NCBI GenBank assembly: GCA_007133715.1 | Contig: SLMF01000507.1 | Coordinates: 1-5,197, forward strand | Reading direction: 5' to 3' | DNA from: Planctomycetaceae bacterium | Lineage (GTDB): Bacteria > Planctomycetota > Planctomycetia > Pirellulales > Pirellulaceae | DNA: 5,197 nucleotides | Shown here: piece by piece, positions 3,051 through 5,197 of the stretch | Layout of the letters: every line of letters starts with the position of its first letter | Numbering within the stretch: position 1 is the first letter of the stretch | Program-made: the position numbers and the translations under genes | Notes under the pieces: model-generated | What the model was told of the DNA's origin: nothing | The model's database searches: none | What the model saw: the letters and a program-made list of their open reading frames with translations, nothing else

Positions 3051-5197
3051 CTAAGAGAACAAACGGAACAGCGTCCCCACATCCTTGATGCTGAGCACCA
3101 AGATCAGACTCAACAGCAGCGAGATCCCAATGATTGTCAGGACCACCTGCAAGCGTTCATCCACCGGCTTGCCGCGAATCCCCTCGGCCGCCAAGAATAC
3201 CATGTGCCCCCCATCCAGTGCGGGGATGGGCAAGAAGTTCAACACGGCCAGGTTCGCACTGAGCAAGGTCAGGAAGATCAGCAACTGCGAGAAACCTTCC
3301 GCCGCCTCGTATCCGGCTACGGTTGCGATCGTAATCGGCCCCCCGAGATTGGTCCAGGAAATACTGCCGGTCAGCAAGCCCTGCAGGACGCGTAACACCT
3401 GCGTGACACTTTCCCACGTTTCGCGGTAGCCCAACATCCAGGATTCGCGCCACGAATCGCTGGTCCGCACTTGGTCCAAGCCGCTGAGGATCAGACCGCG
3501 GGAGGCGTTGTGCCAGGTATCGGATGTGACGGGGGCGACCATCACCGTCAGGGCCTGGGCGGGCGTCGCATCGTCGCCCGGGTCCGCGGCATCGCGTAAT
3601 ACCTCCATCTGCAACGAAGTCCCCGGCCACGTTCGCTGGAGTATCAAGTGCACGTAATACCAGTAGGGTAACGTGTGATCCAGAGGAACCGGGCGCTCGT
3701 AACCGGGGAACAGCTGTTTGGCCAACGCTAATTCCTCTTCATCCTCCAGCAGCATTTGCACGCTGAGGATCTCATCACCCGGCCGCAAGCCGGCGGCATA
3801 AGCCGGGCCTTCCGGGTCCACCTGCTCGACCCGATTGTACAGGGGCAGGGCGATTCCCAGAGCTTCGATGGGCAATAAAGCCCCGTAAACCAGGGGCTCT
3901 CCAAGCGATTGGGGCATTTCCGGGACAAGCTTCCGCGTCTCGAACTGGCCATCCCGCTCAATCTGAATTTCAACTTCCTGACCGACCTTCTGCAGGAAAC
4001 GTTGCGGCCACGTGAGCGGGTCGCCCAGACTCTCGCCGTCGACGGCGATCAGGCGATCGCCCGGCCGCAATCCGCTCTGCTCCGCCACGGTGCCGCGACG
4101 AACACTGGCGATCGGGCCGCTGACCATGGTCATCCCCAGCACTCGCATCGGATGGGGAGGCAACTCGACTTCGGTACGTTCGCGAGTGCCGTTTTCTGCC
4201 GCACCGCGTTGGACGGTCAAGGTCAGCGGCTCGGTCAGCCGTTGAGCGAGTTGCGATTCCAGCGACGGGGCCAGGATCTGGCCACTGGCTTCCTCGCGGG
4301 GCAAGGCAACTCCGTCGACCGCCACGATTTCGTCGCCGGCTTCGAACGACTCGAAAGCGGGGAACAAGACCCGCGCGGTGGGAGAGGTCATCAGGGGACT
4401 GACGACGGTCGTACCGGCGGCGGTCACGCCCAACGAGGCGGTGCGTGGCAGCAGCTTGAGCACTTCTTGGCGCGCGGCCGCTCGAGGGCTACCGTGGGCC
4501 GGAGCCGGGTGTTGGGCGAAAACCCGCAACGCGTGCTCGTAACGGTTGAGCGGTTGCAGGCTCAACCATTCCGGCTGACTTTCCCCCTGTCGGCGGAGCA
4601 GCATCTCCAACGGCTCGCGCCCCCCATTCAGAACCACCTGCGGCATCAGATCGCGGCGAAATCGCAGCTGCTCGTCCGGCGTCCCGCCACGGCCGATCTG
4701 CAAGATCTTATCCTCCGCCCGGATCCCTTCTCGCCAAGCGGGCGAGTCAGCCACGGTATCGCCAATGATCGCCGGCGTGTACCGCACGCCCATGCCGTAG
4801 GCCAAGGCCGCAAACACGACGGCAAAGATCACATTCATGATCACGCCCGCTGAAATGATGATCATCCGCTGCCAGACCGGTTTGGCCGGAAAACTGCGGG
4901 GATCCCATTCGAACGACTCCTCGGCCGTTTCGCACGCAGGGCGGTCGGCCGCTGCTTCTTGGTCCGAAGCGACGGAGGAACTCTCGGCCGCCTTCGGCAC
5001 GCGAATCCGCTCGTTCTCAGCCCGTTGGCCGCTGGGATTATCGTCCTGGCCCAGCATTTTGACGTAACCGCCCAAGGGCAGGCTGCCGATCCCGTATTCG
5101 GTTTCCCCCCAACGAAAGCGGCACAGAGCCGGCGGCAGGCGGAACGGACCGAACCCCAGCGGCACATCGAAACCGATGTAGAATTTCTCGCACTTGA
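3051..5197 (-). CDS. rseP: RseP-type site-2 zinc metalloprotease with multiple PDZ-like modules (N-terminus off the right edge)
   Basis: This is an intramembrane protease of the RseP/RasP (M50B) family. Relatives cut membrane-bound anti-sigma factors and leftover signal peptides within the inner membrane. From the first complete codon at 5195, 714 residues are present. The opening VKCEKFYIGF-type stretch and GSLPLGGYVKMLGQ (38-50) normally follow the HExxH zinc motif directly, so that motif lies just outside the window and about 30 residues are probably missing. Next come a polar, acidic and serine-rich insert (about 51-100) and a membrane segment (about 110-133). Four PDZ-like modules follow, at about 138-205, 255-330, 355-415 and 445-535. 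The conserved region before the last membrane helices (LGGP, 617-620) and the NxxPxPxLDGGH signature (N653 to H664, zinc ligand D661) are intact. A final helix lies at about 682-703. E. coli RseP has about 450 residues and two PDZ domains, so this protein is far longer. The TAG stop is followed by a promoter-like sequence for the next gene and no clear terminator. Confidence 0.93.
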   Translation of the reverse strand, partial: KCEKFYIGFDVPLGFGPFRLPPALCRFRWGETEYGIGSLPLGGYVKMLGQDDNPSGQRAENERIRVPKAAESSSVASDQEAAADRPACETAEESFEWDPRSFPAKPVWQRMIIISAGVIMNVIFAVVFAALAYGMGVRYTPAIIGDTVADSPAWREGIRAEDKILQIGRGGTPDEQLRFRRDLMPQVVLNGGREPLEMLLRRQGESQPEWLSLQPLNRYEHALRVFAQHPAPAHGSPRAAARQEVLKLLPRTASLGVTAAGTTVVSPLMTSPTARVLFPAFESFEAGDEIVAVDGVALPREEASGQILAPSLESQLAQRLTEPLTLTVQRGAAENGTRERTEVELPPHPMRVLGMTMVSGPIASVRRGTVAEQSGLRPGDRLIAVDGESLGDPLTWPQRFLQKVGQEVEIQIERDGQFETRKLVPEMPQSLGEPLVYGALLPIEALGIALPLYNRVEQVDPEGPAYAAGLRPGDEILSVQMLLEDEEELALAKQLFPGYERPVPLDHTLPYWYYVHLILQRTWPGTSLQMEVLRDAADPGDDATPAQALTVMVAPVTSDTWHNASRGLILSGLDQVRTSDSWRESWMLGYRETWESVTQVLRVLQGLLTGSISWTNLGGPITIATVAGYEAAEGFSQLLIFLTLLSANLAVLNFLPIPALDGGHMVFLAAEGIRGKPVDERLQVVLTIIGISLLLSLILVLSIKDVGTLFRLFS

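Noticed and set aside
2951..3082. N-terminal extension of the membrane protein upstream of 2950, overlapping the end of rseP
   Set aside because: The extended residues are Arg/Leu/Pro rich without a domain. They would cover the promoter candidate and displace the membrane anchor from the N-terminus, and a good ribosome binding site precedes 2950.
3909..4853. Plus-strand open frame of 314 codons opposite the protease gene
   Set aside because: It lies wholly within rseP on the other strand; its composition (Gln, Arg, His and Gly rich) is typical of an antisense shadow.
5163..5165. GTG at 5165 as the start of the protease
   Set aside because: The frame continues upstream to the window edge with family-typical residues (KCEKFYIGFD), so this GTG is an internal valine and the gene is truncated by the window.

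Overview
The window is about 60% GC by eye, with every supported gene on the minus strand. It looks like chromosomal DNA of a planctomycete (Pirellula/Rhodopirellula-like). The reasons are a twin-arginine-exported Gfo/Idh/MocA oxidoreductase, a very long site-2 protease with several PDZ-like modules, and a small membrane-anchored protein of a type I associate with that group. This assignment comes from protein character only; there is no rRNA or other phylogenetic marker here. No mobile element, tRNA, rRNA or CRISPR array was seen.

In the direction of transcription (right to left), the layout is as follows. (1) 5197-3051 is an rseP-type intramembrane zinc protease whose N-terminus, with the first zinc-binding motif, lies beyond the right edge. 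(2) 3050-2951 is a 100-base gap with a plausible sigma70-type promoter and a short hairpin with a UACG loop. (3) 2950-2369 encodes a single-pass membrane protein of unknown function. (4) 2338-2138 is thiS and 2130-1264 is thiG, the sulfur carrier and the thiazole synthase of thiamine biosynthesis; they are tightly coupled. (5) 1241-1191 is a hairpin plus U-run that looks like an intrinsic terminator. (6) 1172-966 is a dodecin, a small flavin-binding protein. (7) 965-811 is a leader with a second promoter-like pair. (8) 810-1 is the start of a secreted Gfo/Idh/MocA oxidoreductase that runs off the left edge.

The unknown membrane protein, thiS and thiG probably form one transcription unit: the gaps are 30 and 7 bases and a promoter candidate precedes the first gene. 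ThiS carries sulfur as a C-terminal thiocarboxylate to ThiG, which builds the thiazole ring from deoxyxylulose phosphate (DXP) and dehydroglycine. No other thiamine gene (thiC, thiD, thiE, thiF, thiO/thiH) is present, and I see no TPP riboswitch. The dodecin and oxidoreductase appear to be independent genes.

Most of the window is ordinary housekeeping content and I did not find a clearly new multi-gene system. The points most worth a second look are the four PDZ-like modules of the protease, the unknown membrane protein beside it, two promoter candidates sharing the same -35 hexamer and spacer length, the terminator placed almost against the dodecin ribosome binding site, and the use of ThiS's catalytic glycine codons as the ribosome binding site of thiG.
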